Assembly: GCA_028289365.1 (NCBI GenBank) | Contig: JANQQM010000011.1 | Coordinates: forward strand, 1-64,000 | DNA: 64,000 bases | Direction of reading: 5' to 3' | Origin: Salaquimonas sp. | Lineage (GTDB): Bacteria > Pseudomonadota > Alphaproteobacteria > Rhizobiales > Rhizobiaceae | In this document: piece after piece, positions 28,792-38,414 of the stretch | Layout of the letters: each line of letters begins with the position of its first letter | Position numbering within the stretch: the first letter of the stretch is position 1 | Notes under the pieces: model-generated | The model's database searches: none | What the model was told of the DNA's origin: nothing | The model's input: only the letters and a program-made list of their open reading frames with translations | Translations under genes and position numbers: made by a program

Positions 28792-29594
28792 TGACCAAAG
28801 ATATCCATCCCACCGCAATTATCGAGACTGGTGCCGAAATCGGCGACAATGTTCGAATCGGGCCCTATTGTGTCGTTGGCAAGGATGTCACGATTAACGC
28901 GGGTGTCGAGCTGCTAAGCCATGTTGTTGTTTCGGGGAACACGACATTGGGCGCCAATATCCGAATTTTTCCATTTGCCTCTATCGGCCATGAACCGCAG
29001 GACCTGAAATATCAAGGCGAGCCCAACAGTCTGGTAATTGGAGCGAATTGCACAATTCGGGAATATGTGACGATCAACCCGGGAACAGCCGGCGATCAGG
29101 GAAAGACAATCGTTGGTGACAGATGTGTGTTCCTTGCAAGCTCTCACGTCGCACATGATTGTGTCGTCGGTGACGGGGTCATCCTGTCAAACAATGTGAT
29201 GTTGGCTGGTCACTGCAAAATAGGTAACAATGTAATCTTTGGCGGTGGATCAGCTATTCATCAGTTTAGTCGTGTGGGAGATCATGCATTCATTGGTGGT
29301 CTGGCAGGGGTTGAAAACGACCTTATTCCCTATGGCGTTGCAATCGGAAACCGTGCTTATCTCGGAGGGTTGAATCTGGTTGGCATGAAACGCGCCGGAA
29401 TTCCGCGAGAAAGCATTCATAATGCCCGCAAAGCGTTCAAGGAGCTGTTTTCGGAGAGCTTGCCACTTTCGGATGCTGTCAATACCTTGTCCGATGATGT
29501 TGTTGATGATCCGGTCGTCTCTGAAATTGTCGAATTTGTTCGGGAAGACAGCGGCAGGGCCTTCTGTACGCCACGAAACGGCAAGACAGACTGA
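28791..29594 (+). CDS. lpxA: acyl-ACP--UDP-N-acetylglucosamine O-acyltransferase
   Basis: First enzyme of lipid A synthesis, 267 aa from ATG 28791 (the track uses TTG 28788). Left-handed beta-helix repeats are clear (IIETGAEIGDNVRIGPYCVVGKDVTI). The catalytic histidine lies in FLASSHVAHDCVVGDGVILSNNVMLAGH near residues 120-145, and GLNLVGMKRAGIPRESIHNARKAFKELF near 195-220 begins the helical C-terminal domain. It overlaps the fabZ stop by 1 base. lpxI starts 27 bases later. Confidence 0.96.
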   Translation: MTKDIHPTAIIETGAEIGDNVRIGPYCVVGKDVTINAGVELLSHVVVSGNTTLGANIRIFPFASIGHEPQDLKYQGEPNSLVIGANCTIREYVTINPGTAGDQGKTIVGDRCVFLASSHVAHDCVVGDGVILSNNVMLAGHCKIGNNVIFGGGSAIHQFSRVGDHAFIGGLAGVENDLIPYGVAIGNRAYLGGLNLVGMKRAGIPRESIHNARKAFKELFSESLPLSDAVNTLSDDVVDDPVVSEIVEFVREDSGRAFCTPRNGKTD

Positions 29595-29621
29595 CCGGCA
29601 AAAATTGGCAGATTGGCATAG

Positions 29622-30521
29622 ATGTCTGGCGACCGAACCGATCACAATACGCAGACAGAGGCAGGGAATTATGATCTCGCGATCATCTGTGGCTATGGCC
29701 AGATGCCGATCGAAATTGCGCAGGGTGCATCAAAAGCTGGCCGTAAACCCTACCTGGTTGGCATTGAGGGTGAGGCGGAACCGAACATTGCCGATTATCC
29801 CCACGAAATCATGGCTTGGGGCCAAATAGGCAAACTTTTCAAACTGTTGAAACAGTATGGGATTAACGAAGTCGTCTTTGCCGGCGGCGTGAGAAAGCGG
29901 CCCGATCTTCTCAAGCTGAAACTTGACCTCGTCGCGATCATGTCATTGCCACAAGTGCTGACTTTCATGCTTGGTGGCGACAACACCGTACTTTCCGGCA
30001 CCATAAAACTATTTGAAAAGCGCGGTATCGAGATAGTCGGCCCGCACCAGATTGCCCCACAATTGCTTGCTCAAAAGGGACCGATCGCCGGCAGAAAACC
30101 AGGCTCGGCTGGTCTCAGGACAATTAGGCTGGGCTTTTCAGCCTGTAAGGCACTCGGTGCATTTGATATCGGGCAAGCTTCGGTTGCGGAAGCAGGCCGG
30201 GTGGTCGCACTGGAAGGTGTTGAAGGAACCGACGCGATGCTGGAGCGCATCGTTTCCATGCGTCAAATCGGGAAGATGCCGATGGAAGGCCAGCATGGTG
30301 TGTTGGTCAAGACGATGAAACCGGGGCAGGACATTCGCGTCGATTTGCCTGCAATCGGACCCAACACAATTGAGGGCGTTATTCGTGCCGGCCTGAAGGG
30401 AATAGCACTCGAAGCTGACCGTTCGATCATTTTGGAGCGTGAAGCAACAATCGAAGCGGCGAGGAAAGCCGGCATATTCATTTACGGACTGGCTTCCGAT
30501 GAAGGCTTGATTGATGGCTGA
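29622..30521 (+). CDS. lpxI: UDP-2,3-diacylglucosamine diphosphatase LpxI
   Basis: Removes UMP from UDP-2,3-diacylglucosamine to give lipid X; alphaproteobacteria use LpxI where E. coli uses the unrelated LpxH. The 299 aa have the family pattern: LAIICGYGQMPIEIAQGASKAGRKPYLVGI at the N-terminus, GGVRKRPDLLKLKLD near residue 90, GGDNTVLSGTIKLFEKRGIEIVG near 118-140 and LVKTMKPGQDIRVDLPAIGPNTIEG near 228-252. It overlaps lpxB by 8 bases (counting from the lpxB ATG). Confidence 0.94.
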   Translation: MSGDRTDHNTQTEAGNYDLAIICGYGQMPIEIAQGASKAGRKPYLVGIEGEAEPNIADYPHEIMAWGQIGKLFKLLKQYGINEVVFAGGVRKRPDLLKLKLDLVAIMSLPQVLTFMLGGDNTVLSGTIKLFEKRGIEIVGPHQIAPQLLAQKGPIAGRKPGSAGLRTIRLGFSACKALGAFDIGQASVAEAGRVVALEGVEGTDAMLERIVSMRQIGKMPMEGQHGVLVKTMKPGQDIRVDLPAIGPNTIEGVIRAGLKGIALEADRSIILEREATIEAARKAGIFIYGLASDEGLIDG

Positions 30522-31668
30522 CAAGAACACGCCAGTTACAAAAGTCTATTTTGTGATCGGTGAGGAATCGGGCGACTCGCTCGGCGCCGATTTGATTGAG
30601 GGAATGAAGAAAATCCGGTTTCAGGCAGAGTTTTCCGGCTTGGCGGGACGCCGTATGCAGGCCCTGGGTGTGGAAAGTCTGTTTAATATCTCTGATATCG
30701 CGGTAATGGGATTTTCAGCGGTTTTCGGGCGCCTGCCGACCATTCTGAAGCGGATAAACCAGACTGTTGAAGACATCATTGAAAAGAAACCTGATGTTCT
30801 GGTTCTGATCGACAGTCCTGACTTCACACATCGGGTTGCGCGGAAAGTACGTAAGAAAAATCCGGACATTCTGATCGTCAAATATGTCTGTCCTAGTGTG
30901 TGGGCTTGGCGTCCGGGCCGCGCCCCGAAAATGAAGTCCTACATCGATCATGTCTTGGCGATATTGCCGTTTGAACCAAAATTGCTGTCTGAGCTTGGCG
31001 GCCCGGAAGCGACCTATGTCGGGCATCCCTTGTCCAGCCGAATTAAACAAACCCGCCCAAAACGAAAGACAGCAAAGAAGGCTGAACCGGTCCTGCTCCT
31101 ATTGCCCGGATCCAGAAGGTCAGAGGTCAAGCTGTTACTACCGGATATCTCGCAAACGCTTGATGTCCTGAAGGAGAGGGGGTACCGCTACCGGGCAATC
31201 ATGCCGGTGGTGCCGCATATGAAGGAAGAGATCTCTGCTACCGTCTCCAAATGGGCCAATCCACCGGAGATCGTGGATACTGAGGAAGAAAAGGTGGCGG
31301 CGTTCAAACAGGCAGATGTGGCACTGGCTGCCTCCGGAACGGTATTGCTCGAACTTGGACTATACCGTGTGCCGATGATCTCCATCTATCGGCTGGACTG
31401 GTTGCTGCATCAATTCCGCTTCTTGATTTTCGGATGGTCTGCGGCCTTGCCGAACTTGATATTGGACGAGCCGCTGATACCTGAGAAGGTCGGCGACATG
31501 ATCAGGCCCGGCTGGCTGGCGCGAGCAATTGAACAGCTGGCGCAGGACGGACCAGAGCGGCAAATTCAATTGGATGGATTTGAACGTTTGATTGCTGCAA
31601 TGTCGCGCGATCGGTCGCCGGGCGTGGAAGCGGCAAAGAAAATCAAGGAACTTCTTGCCGCCAAATAG
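30514..31668 (+). CDS. lpxB: lipid-A-disaccharide synthase
   Basis: Family 19 glycosyltransferase that condenses lipid X with UDP-diacylglucosamine, 384 aa from ATG 30514. Signatures: VIGEESGDSLGADLI near the N-terminus, FSGLAGRRMQALGVESLF near residue 35, VCPSVWAWRPGRAPKMKSYIDHVLAILPFEP near 127-157, LLLPGSRRSEVKLLLP near 195 and AASGTVLLELGLYRVPMISIYR near 270. It overlaps lpxI and ends the + strand block; gltA converges on it 21 bases away. Confidence 0.96.
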   Translation: MADKNTPVTKVYFVIGEESGDSLGADLIEGMKKIRFQAEFSGLAGRRMQALGVESLFNISDIAVMGFSAVFGRLPTILKRINQTVEDIIEKKPDVLVLIDSPDFTHRVARKVRKKNPDILIVKYVCPSVWAWRPGRAPKMKSYIDHVLAILPFEPKLLSELGGPEATYVGHPLSSRIKQTRPKRKTAKKAEPVLLLLPGSRRSEVKLLLPDISQTLDVLKERGYRYRAIMPVVPHMKEEISATVSKWANPPEIVDTEEEKVAAFKQADVALAASGTVLLELGLYRVPMISIYRLDWLLHQFRFLIFGWSAALPNLILDEPLIPEKVGDMIRPGWLARAIEQLAQDGPERQIQLDGFERLIAAMSRDRSPGVEAAKKIKELLAAK

Positions 31669-31689
31669 CGCAGGCCGTGGTCTGGGCCC

Positions 31690-32979
31690 TTATCGGTCTT
31701 CCATTTTCTTGTAAGGGCGTTGTTTCATGCCGGTATAAAGCTGGCGCGGGCGGCCAATTCTCTGGTTCGGATCCTCGATCATTTCTTTCCACTGCGCGAT
31801 CCAGCCGACTGTTCTTGCCAATGCAAACAAGACGGTGAACATGGTGGTCGGGAAGCCGAGCGCCTTGAGCGTGATGCCGGAATAGAAGTCGATATTGGGA
31901 TAGAGCTTCTTGTCGACAAAATAATCATCTGTCAGCGCAATTTTCTCGAGCTCCATTGCGACTTCCAACAGGGGATCACCCTCAATCCCAAGTTCACCCA
32001 AAACTTCATGCGTTGTTTTCTGCATGATGCGCGCTCGTGGGTCATAGTTTTTGTAAACCCGGTGGCCAAAGCCCATCAATCTGAAGGGATCGTCCTTGTC
32101 TTTTGCCCGGTCGATGAACTCAGGAATTCGGTCGACTGATCCGATTTCCTGAAGCATGTTCAGTGCCGCTTCGTTTGCGCCACCGTGCGCCGGTCCCCAA
32201 AGACAGGCAATGCCTGCTGCAATGCATGCAAACGGGTTTGCGCCGGAAGAACCGGCAAGCCTCACTGTCGAGGTTGAGGCATTTTGCTCGTGATCGGCAT
32301 GAAGAATGAAGATCCTGTCCATGGCGCGCGCCATGACCGGATTGACGACATACTCTTCGCAGGGAACCGCGAAACACATATGCAGGAAGTTTGAGGCATA
32401 ATCGAGCGTGTTTTTCGGATAAACGAAGGGTTGGCCGATATGATACTTATAGGCCATCGCGGCGATCGTGGGCATCTTGGCGACCATTCTCAATGACGCC
32501 ACCATGCGCTGATGCGGATCGGAAATATCAGTTGAATCGTGGTAAAATGCCGACAAGGCACCAACAACACCACACATAACAGCCATTGGGTGGGCATCAC
32601 GCCGAAATCCCGTAAAGAACCGGTTCATCTGCTCGTGAACCATGGTGTGATAGGTTATGCGGTGATGGAAATCATCGCTTTCCGCCTTGTTGGGCAGCTC
32701 GCCATAAAGCAGCAGGTAACAGGTTTCCAGAAAATCGCCATGTTCGGCTAATTCTTCGATCGGATAGCCGCGATGAAGCAATATGCCTTCATCACCATCG
32801 ATATAGGTGATGTTGGATTCGCAGGCAGCGGTCGAAGTGAATCCCGGATCATAGGTAAACATTCCGGACTCTTTATAAAGCGCACTAATATCAACAACTT
32901 CCGGCCCGATTGTTCCAGGTAGAACGGGAAAATCCCAGTTTTTGTTTCCAACGGTTATCGTGGCTTTCTGATCTGACAT
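31690..32979 (-). CDS. gltA: citrate synthase
   Basis: Entry enzyme of the TCA cycle (oxaloacetate plus acetyl-CoA to citrate), 429 aa from the ATG at 32979, which has AAAGGA upstream. The track start at 33045 adds 22 spurious residues. This is the hexameric type II length. [48 protein letters not shown] and [18 protein letters not shown] carry the active-site histidines. The orientation opposes lpxB. Confidence 0.97.
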   Translation of the reverse strand: MSDQKATITVGNKNWDFPVLPGTIGPEVVDISALYKESGMFTYDPGFTSTAACESNITYIDGDEGILLHRGYPIEELAEHGDFLETCYLLLYGELPNKAESDDFHHRITYHTMVHEQMNRFFTGFRRDAHPMAVMCGVVGALSAFYHDSTDISDPHQRMVASLRMVAKMPTIAAMAYKYHIGQPFVYPKNTLDYASNFLHMCFAVPCEEYVVNPVMARAMDRIFILHADHEQNASTSTVRLAGSSGANPFACIAAGIACLWGPAHGGANEAALNMLQEIGSVDRIPEFIDRAKDKDDPFRLMGFGHRVYKNYDPRARIMQKTTHEVLGELGIEGDPLLEVAMELEKIALTDDYFVDKKLYPNIDFYSGITLKALGFPTTMFTVLFALARTVGWIAQWKEMIEDPNQRIGRPRQLYTGMKQRPYKKMEDR

Positions 32980-33063
32980 CTTTGATCCTTTCATTCCGCT
33001 AATCAGGACCGCCCGTGCTACCCTGGCGAAAACATGAACAAACATTGTTGTGCATATATACCC

Positions 33064-33089
33064 ATTGCCGACGGTGAGATGTCGGCAAT
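33064..33089 (-). other. hairpin in the gltA leader
   Basis: ATTGCCGAC-N8-GTCGGCAAT is a perfect 9-bp stem 85 bases upstream of the gltA ATG; a second small palindrome (GCTGC-GAT-GCAGC) adjoins it. It may be in the gltA 5' leader or flank its promoter. A similar stem core (GATTGCCG...CGGCAATC) occurs at 39867-39890. Confidence 0.5.
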
Positions 33090-33405
33090 TTGCTGCGATG
33101 CAGCGTTGTGCAGATAGCTAGCGCATTATGGCGCTTCTAACAAGGGAAGCAGGGTGTTTGTGGATATACACTTTGTGATAATTCATGGCGAATAATAGCA
33201 GGTGAGAACCGTTTTGCACATTATCAGTTCATGAAAATTTCGTCCGCAGAACAAGGTTCTGAGCGATGCATATCTATCAAACACTGCAATGCCTGAATTT
33301 ACCAAAATTTGCGGTTAAACACTCAATCCCTGTTCAAATGCTTACGTATGCGATATGCCAATATTGATGACATTCCAGTAACCGCTCAACGCCAAGGAGC
33401 AGTAA
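33090..33405. other. gltA/secreted-protein intergenic region
   Basis: About 315 bases between divergent genes, rich in A+T, with no credible ORF and no tRNA signature. It must hold the gltA promoter (minus strand; a TTGTTA-N17-TAGCTA pair is a weak candidate) and the promoter of the gene at 33406. The latter has a clear AAGGAG Shine-Dalgarno sequence just before its ATG. Confidence 0.4.
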
Positions 33406-33846
33406 ATGCGTAAATATTCCAAAATGTTGATTGCTGCGCTGATGATGATCGCAGCGGCAGCAACAATTGCGCCGTCAACCACAAATGCCCAGACCGGTCG
33501 AGTCGATCTGCAAATTGTGAAAGTTGGCTTTATCGTTGGCCTGTCCGGTGGACGCGGAACGCTTTACTATGACGGTCTTGCCTATCCCATCCGCGTCGGT
33601 GGCGTCAGCCTTGGGCCATCTTTTGCCGTTTCCTCGATTGATCTGACCGGAACCGCCTACAATCTCAATCGCGTGGAAGATTTTTACGGGACATATACAG
33701 CCGGTTCTGCGGGACTGGCAGTTGTTGGCGGCGGCAAGACCGCTTCCTTGTCAAATGCACGCGGTGTTCGCCTCGAAGTGGCTGGCCGTACAATCGGCGT
33801 CGAGTTTTCACTTGATCTGAGCGGTATCAGCATTCAACCGCGATGA
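33406..33846 (+). CDS. small exported protein of unknown function
   Basis: 146 aa with an obvious signal peptide (MRKYSKMLIAALMMIAAAATIAPSTTNAQ, cleavage near residue 29). The mature part is glycine-rich and beta-like: IVKVGFIVGLSGGRGTLYYDGLAYPIRVGGVSLG, then YNLNRVEDFYGTYTAGSAGLAVVGGGKTASLSNARGVRLEVAGRTIGVEFSLDLSGI. I have a vague memory of similar short alphaproteobacterial secreted proteins but cannot name a family. It is preceded by AAGGAG and stands alone, 74 bases before a dehydrogenase gene. Confidence 0.8.
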   Translation: MRKYSKMLIAALMMIAAAATIAPSTTNAQTGRVDLQIVKVGFIVGLSGGRGTLYYDGLAYPIRVGGVSLGPSFAVSSIDLTGTAYNLNRVEDFYGTYTAGSAGLAVVGGGKTASLSNARGVRLEVAGRTIGVEFSLDLSGISIQPR

Positions 33847-33920
33847 CAGTAAACCTACGGAATATTGCCATCAGGCAAGCGGGTTGATTTGATCCCAAAT
33901 ATCTGAACCACGGGGGCAGG

Positions 33921-34832
33921 ATGCCTGACGAAGTTTCCAAAGTAGGTGTTGTCGGCCTGGGTATAATGGGCCGGGCCTATTCACAACACCTGGTAAATGC
34001 AGGTTTTCAAGTCACTGGTTTTGATGTTGATGAAACAGCCATTCAGGCATTTGCCGAGATTGGCGGCCTTCCGGTAGGTTCGGCCGGGGAGGTCATTGCA
34101 AACAGCGAAGTCGCTCTCGTTGCCTTGCCGTCAATGGCGGCGCTTGAGGCTTCGTTGGGCGGCGTACAAGGCATGGTAGCGGCCGCCAGTCCGGATAGCA
34201 TCATCTGTGAGATGAGCACGCTTTCATTGAGCGCAAAGGAACAAGCTCGCGACGAACTTGCATCGAAAGGTGCACACCTGCTGGATTGCCCGGTTAGCGG
34301 TACCGGCGCGCAAGCGGCCGAAGGTGACCTGGTCATCTATGCAAGCGGTGACAGAGCGAGCGTGGACAAGGCACGCCCTGTTCTCGATGCGCTCGGAAGA
34401 AAAACAACTTATGTCGGCGAATTCGGTACCGGAACCAAGCTCAAATTCGTCGCCAATTTGCTTGTTACCATCCACAACATTGCCGCAGGCGAGGCTCTGC
34501 TGCTGGCTGAACGTTCCGGTCTAGATCTGGAAATGGTGTACGAGGCGATTGCGTCAGGGGCGGGAACTTCCCGGATGTTTGAAGTTCGTGGCCCCATGAT
34601 GGTTGCTGACAATTACGAACCTGCCACCATGAAGCAGGATATCTTCATGAAAGATGTTGAGCTCATTCTTCAACATGCGCGGGAAACCAATACGCCAACG
34701 CCACTACTTGCAGCCAGCTTGCCAATCTATCTTGCTTCATTGGCGCAGGGACGGGGCAAGCAGGATACGGCTTCGGTATTTGCAACTCTTCGTAAGCTTT
34801 CGGATAATATTTCTACCGACGAGGAGAAGTAA
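33921..34832 (+). CDS. 3-hydroxyisobutyrate dehydrogenase-like NAD(P)-dependent oxidoreductase
   Basis: Beta-hydroxyacid dehydrogenase, 303 aa. The N-terminal Rossmann motif is GVVGLGIMGRAYSQHLVNAGFQVTGFD (residues about 8-35). The substrate motif is DCPVSGTGAQAAEGDLVIYASGD near 122-145, and the catalytic lysine region is GTKLKFVANLLVTIHNIAAGEALLLAERSGLD near 173-205. The family acts on 3-hydroxyisobutyrate, tartronate semialdehyde or related acids; the exact substrate cannot be read from the sequence. No pathway partners lie next to it. Confidence 0.85.
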   Translation: MPDEVSKVGVVGLGIMGRAYSQHLVNAGFQVTGFDVDETAIQAFAEIGGLPVGSAGEVIANSEVALVALPSMAALEASLGGVQGMVAAASPDSIICEMSTLSLSAKEQARDELASKGAHLLDCPVSGTGAQAAEGDLVIYASGDRASVDKARPVLDALGRKTTYVGEFGTGTKLKFVANLLVTIHNIAAGEALLLAERSGLDLEMVYEAIASGAGTSRMFEVRGPMMVADNYEPATMKQDIFMKDVELILQHARETNTPTPLLAASLPIYLASLAQGRGKQDTASVFATLRKLSDNISTDEEK

Positions 34833-35178
34833 TAAATACAAATTCAATTTCATAATCTGCTAATAATTAGCACGAAAAATACCAATAAGACTGAGTTTTG
34901 ACAGTACATTAAATATTACCAAACATAGTTAATCGTTCTTTAACTGATTCTCTGCTCAATATGCAGGAATTGCTGGGCTTGGGAATATTCTCGCAAAGCA
35001 ATTATTGACTTAACTTCTTGCGTAGTGGCCGGGGGCATCGGTGCAACGCAGGTAATTGGCTGGCTGCGGGCACTGTGGATTTACGATTAACAGAGATAAA
35101 ACATAGCGTTAACGGGAAATCCATCTCCTCAAAGTATTGTGCAGCGGTTAGCGTTCAGCTTTAGAATGGAGCGCATCG
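34833..35178. other. intergenic region before the FadL-like gene
   Basis: About 345 A+T-rich bases with no credible ORF. A small palindrome GCTAAT-A-ATTAGC lies about 25 bases after the dehydrogenase stop. A TTGACA occurs near 34898 but lacks a well-spaced -10. I see no RNA gene. Confidence 0.4.
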
Positions 35179-36390
35179 GTGAGAAAAATAATAATAATGT
35201 CGACGGCGGCGCTAGTTGGATTTGCAGGAAATACGCAGGCAGGGGGCTTTTCGAACGAGTCTTTGAACTCGACCGGGCCGCTATTCAACTACAAGAGATT
35301 TGTTATCCAGGGCAAGGCGGCTTATGTGAAGCCGAACCGGGATTATGAGAATGCGACCGGGACCAATCAGATTGGGACGCCGGTAAACGATTCTTCATCC
35401 AGCAATGCGGTTGCCAATTATAAGGTCGTCGACGGTGAATTGAAATTCGCGATCGACGATCATGTCGATTGCATGCTGCAGGCAAATGAACCCTGGAGAC
35501 TCAGGAATGAAGTTTCTTCCTCATTCAATGGCCGGTTTGAACAGAAGAAATTCTTCATCGATTCACTCGGTCTCAACGCAGTTTGCTCATACAAAACTCC
35601 GGTTTCCGATAGGGGATTGGTGCGCTTCATTGGCGGACTGCGAACGACTGATCTGGAAGCCACACGCGAGAACTCAATCATAGGCGCGGCGGTGCCCGGT
35701 GTTCCTCCTGCACTTGCGGGTTTGGAATTCACCAATAAATATTCGTTTGAAAGCGATACGCGCGCATTGGGGTACCGGTTGGGAGTTTCCTACGAGATTC
35801 CTTCGATCCTGCTTCGGGCGCAATTGATTTATGATTCACCAATCCATTCGGAACTGAGCGGCACGCAGAAGATATTCGGCAACGGCTTGACCATCATGCC
35901 TTCGACACCGGTTACCACCGAGGTTGAGCTTCCGCAAAGCATCACCGCACGCTTCCAGTCCGGGATCAATGACACGACCCTGATCTTTGCCGCAGTGCGC
36001 TGGCAGGAATGGGGAGCCATTCCAGGCTTTGACATCAGGTCTTCGGCAAATCCTGCACTTAACCGCACGCTCGAAACCGGCTGGAGTGACGGCTGGACCG
36101 TCGAAGGCGGGATGCAGAAGAAATTGACGGAAGACCTCGGCCTATCGACTTCGGTTACCTGGAAACAGGGCATCGGTGGAATCTACACCGACAGCTGGAA
36201 ATTCGCCGCGGGTGTTTCTTACGATCTGGATGAAAACTGGCGCATTAGTGTCGGCGGCAGTGCTTCACTTTTGACAGATGATCACGAAGTCTCAAACGGC
36301 GCCGGCGCGGGCCTGTCATCCAGCTCCTATGATCAGGGAGACGATTGGGCTTATGCGTTTGGAATTAGATTGCAGTTTGCGGTCCAATAG
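35179..36390 (+). CDS. FadL-family outer membrane transport protein
   Basis: Probable OMPP1/FadL/TodX-type beta-barrel for uptake of hydrophobic compounds, 403 aa. A short signal peptide (IIIMSTAALVGFAGNTQAGG) is followed by SNESLNSTGPLFNYKRFVIQGKAAYVKPNRDYENATGT and long alternating strands; WKFAAGVSYDLDENWRISVGGSASLLTDDHE and the final AFGIRLQFAVQ are typical of this family. The GTG start has GGAG 7 bases upstream; ATG 35197 is possible. The substrate is unknown. It is a single gene with hairpins after it. Confidence 0.75.
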   Translation: MRKIIIMSTAALVGFAGNTQAGGFSNESLNSTGPLFNYKRFVIQGKAAYVKPNRDYENATGTNQIGTPVNDSSSSNAVANYKVVDGELKFAIDDHVDCMLQANEPWRLRNEVSSSFNGRFEQKKFFIDSLGLNAVCSYKTPVSDRGLVRFIGGLRTTDLEATRENSIIGAAVPGVPPALAGLEFTNKYSFESDTRALGYRLGVSYEIPSILLRAQLIYDSPIHSELSGTQKIFGNGLTIMPSTPVTTEVELPQSITARFQSGINDTTLIFAAVRWQEWGAIPGFDIRSSANPALNRTLETGWSDGWTVEGGMQKKLTEDLGLSTSVTWKQGIGGIYTDSWKFAAGVSYDLDENWRISVGGSASLLTDDHEVSNGAGAGLSSSSYDQGDDWAYAFGIRLQFAVQ

Positions 36391-36394
36391 GGTC

Positions 36395-36420
36395 ACAGAC
36401 AGGCGACGGCCAGTGTCTGT
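36395..36420 (+). other. hairpin after the FadL-like gene
   Basis: ACAGACA-GGC-GACG-GCC-AG-TGTCTGT gives a 7-bp plus 3-bp stem starting 5 bases after the stop. No T-run follows, so it is a possible rho-dependent or weak terminator or mRNA 3'-end stabiliser. Confidence 0.45.
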
Positions 36421-36504
36421 CGGCTATCCAAAAAATTTACATTTTTCGAAACAAACCCCTCCTTGACACCGACGACCTAATGCCATGAAGATGCCCTTAG
36501 GGGC

Positions 36505-36540
36505 TCCAGGATAAATTCCCTGGATTATTAATTTATTTTT
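36505..36540 (+). terminator. possible intrinsic terminator or attenuator before the HD gene
   Basis: TCCAGG-ATAAATTC-CCTGGA followed by TTATTAATTTATTTTT is a short stem with a T-rich tail. It lies about 115 bases after the FadL-like gene and 36 bases before the HD-domain gene start, so it could terminate the former or attenuate the latter. Confidence 0.4.
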
Positions 36541-36575
36541 CAACCAGGTTGGGGCAGGGAACCCGGGGACTTCGA

Positions 36576-37427
36576 ATGTTTAACCCAACATCGGTCGTGG
36601 CAGCTGCATTCGGCGACCATCTTTCCACGACATATCTGCAATATTTTTCCGGACGCAATCCCGAATATGCCGCCTATTTGGGGGGCGCAGCGCGGCTGGT
36701 ACTGGAGCGATTGGGCAATTCCGATGCGCTCTACCACAATGCCGAGCATACCATGATGGTCACACTGGTCGGTCAGCAGATCATGCGGGGGCGGTTGGTT
36801 TCAGAATCGCTTTATCCGGAAGACTGGGTGCATTACACGGTCGCGCTGCTGGTACATGATATCGGATATGCCCGCGGGATATGCAGCGGAGATAATGAAG
36901 ACGAGGTAATAATTAATTCAGAAGGTGAAACCATTCGGCCACCGGCGGGTTCTTCCGACGCCTTCCTGACGCCATACCACGTCGATCGCGGAATGGTATA
37001 TGCGCGCGAACGGTTTTTGAATTCCCCAATTATTGATGAAGACCGGATCGCTGAATGTGTAGATTTCACGCGTTTTCCTGTACCCAACGAAGAGCGTTTT
37101 CAGGAAACCGACAGTGAACCAGCACTCGTGCGCGCTGCCGATCTTATTGGCCAGATGGGTGATCCTTACTACCACCGGAAAATCAATGCGCTATACCAGG
37201 AATTTGTCGAATCCGGCATGGCGCGCCAGCTGGGTTACAACTCTTCTGCAGATCTGATCGAGCGTTATCCGGAATTTTTCTGGTCACAAGTACAGCCATT
37301 GATTGGTCCTGCGATCCGCTATTTGGAACAGACTATCGAGGGTAAGCAGTGGGTCGCCCAGCTCTATAGCCATGTCTTCAAGATTGAACGGCAGGCAAAA
37401 ATGACCCCAAAAACTGTACAGTTCTAA
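36576..37427 (+). CDS. HD-domain metal-dependent phosphohydrolase
   Basis: 283 aa from ATG 36576 (the track's TTG at 36549 lies in the T-rich/purine leader; the true start is uncertain). The HD superfamily ligands are visible: H54 and H58 in YHNAEHTMM, and H94-D95 in LLVHDIGYARGI. A later region (GMVYARERFLN, FTRFPVPNEE, ALVRAADLIGQMGDPYYHRKINALYQEF) supplies the usual later aspartate. No nucleotide cyclase, GGDEF or RelA domain is attached. The substrate is unknown. It stands alone, upstream of panB. Confidence 0.78.
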   Translation: MFNPTSVVAAAFGDHLSTTYLQYFSGRNPEYAAYLGGAARLVLERLGNSDALYHNAEHTMMVTLVGQQIMRGRLVSESLYPEDWVHYTVALLVHDIGYARGICSGDNEDEVIINSEGETIRPPAGSSDAFLTPYHVDRGMVYARERFLNSPIIDEDRIAECVDFTRFPVPNEERFQETDSEPALVRAADLIGQMGDPYYHRKINALYQEFVESGMARQLGYNSSADLIERYPEFFWSQVQPLIGPAIRYLEQTIEGKQWVAQLYSHVFKIERQAKMTPKTVQF

Positions 37428-37572
37428 AATTTGTGCTATTCCAACACCAACAGATGAAATGATTGGTGTCATGGGGGTGCCGGCATGTTCAGTCTGGATG
37501 TTGCCAGGGTCGGTTTCAAATAGCCGAGATCATTACGTTTAACCTTAAATACTTTACTTCCGGAGAAGTTGA

Positions 37573-38391
37573 TTGAGCTCGTCAGTCAAGGACATGGGGA
37601 TTACGGCGAATTCCGTTCGTGAAAAAAAGGGGGGCGTCCCAATCGTCTGCCTGACGGCCTATACGACGCCAATGGCAGAAATTGCCGATGAATATTGCGA
37701 TTTGCTGCTGGTCGGGGACAGTGTCGGCATGGTGCTTCACGGATTACCCTCAACGCTGGGGGTTTCACTGGAAATAATGATCATGCATGCCAAGGCGGTC
37801 CGTAGGGGCACAAAACGCGCCTTGCTTGTCGTTGACATGCCGTTCGGCACCTATGAAGCCAGTCCTCAACAGGCATTTACAAATGCATCCAGAGTTATGT
37901 CCGAAACAGGATGTGATGCCGTAAAGATCGAGGGCGGAAGACGCATGGCTGATACCATCAGCTTCCTTGTCGAGCGCGGTATTCCCGTCATGGCGCATAT
38001 TGGATTGACACCGCAATCCGTAAACACGCTTGGTGGATATGGTGTGCAGGGCAGGGGAGAACAACAGGAAACTGTGATTGAAGATGCTCAGGCGGTCGCC
38101 ACGGCAGGAGCTTTCTGCATTGTAATTGAAAAAGTCCCGCAAACGCTGGCAACCAGAATTACTGAACTTGTAGATGTTCCCACGATCGGCATAGGAGCCT
38201 CCAGTGCCTGTGATGGACAGATACTGGTCATCGACGACATGCTTGGCATGTTTTCATCTTTTAAGCCGAAATTTGTCAAACAATATGCAAGTTTGGCGGC
38301 TACGTCACGAGCTGCCATTGAGAATTACGCGGAAGAAGTACGTAACCGGAGTTTCCCAGGGGCAATTCACGTGTTTGGTGATTTGGCCTAG
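37573..38391 (+). CDS. panB: 3-methyl-2-oxobutanoate hydroxymethyltransferase
   Basis: First step of pantothenate synthesis (ketoisovalerate to ketopantoate with methylene-THF), 272 aa. Signatures: [33 protein letters not shown] near residues 25-57, [24 protein letters not shown] near 90, AVKIEGG near 117 and [25 protein letters not shown] near 137. TTG start with GGAG 7 bases upstream; no nearby ATG has a better site. panC follows after 23 bases. Confidence 0.95.
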   Translation: MSSSVKDMGITANSVREKKGGVPIVCLTAYTTPMAEIADEYCDLLLVGDSVGMVLHGLPSTLGVSLEIMIMHAKAVRRGTKRALLVVDMPFGTYEASPQQAFTNASRVMSETGCDAVKIEGGRRMADTISFLVERGIPVMAHIGLTPQSVNTLGGYGVQGRGEQQETVIEDAQAVATAGAFCIVIEKVPQTLATRITELVDVPTIGIGASSACDGQILVIDDMLGMFSSFKPKFVKQYASLAATSRAAIENYAEEVRNRSFPGAIHVFGDLA

Positions 38392-38414
38392 TAGATCGAC
38401 AAGGGGGTGGTCTC

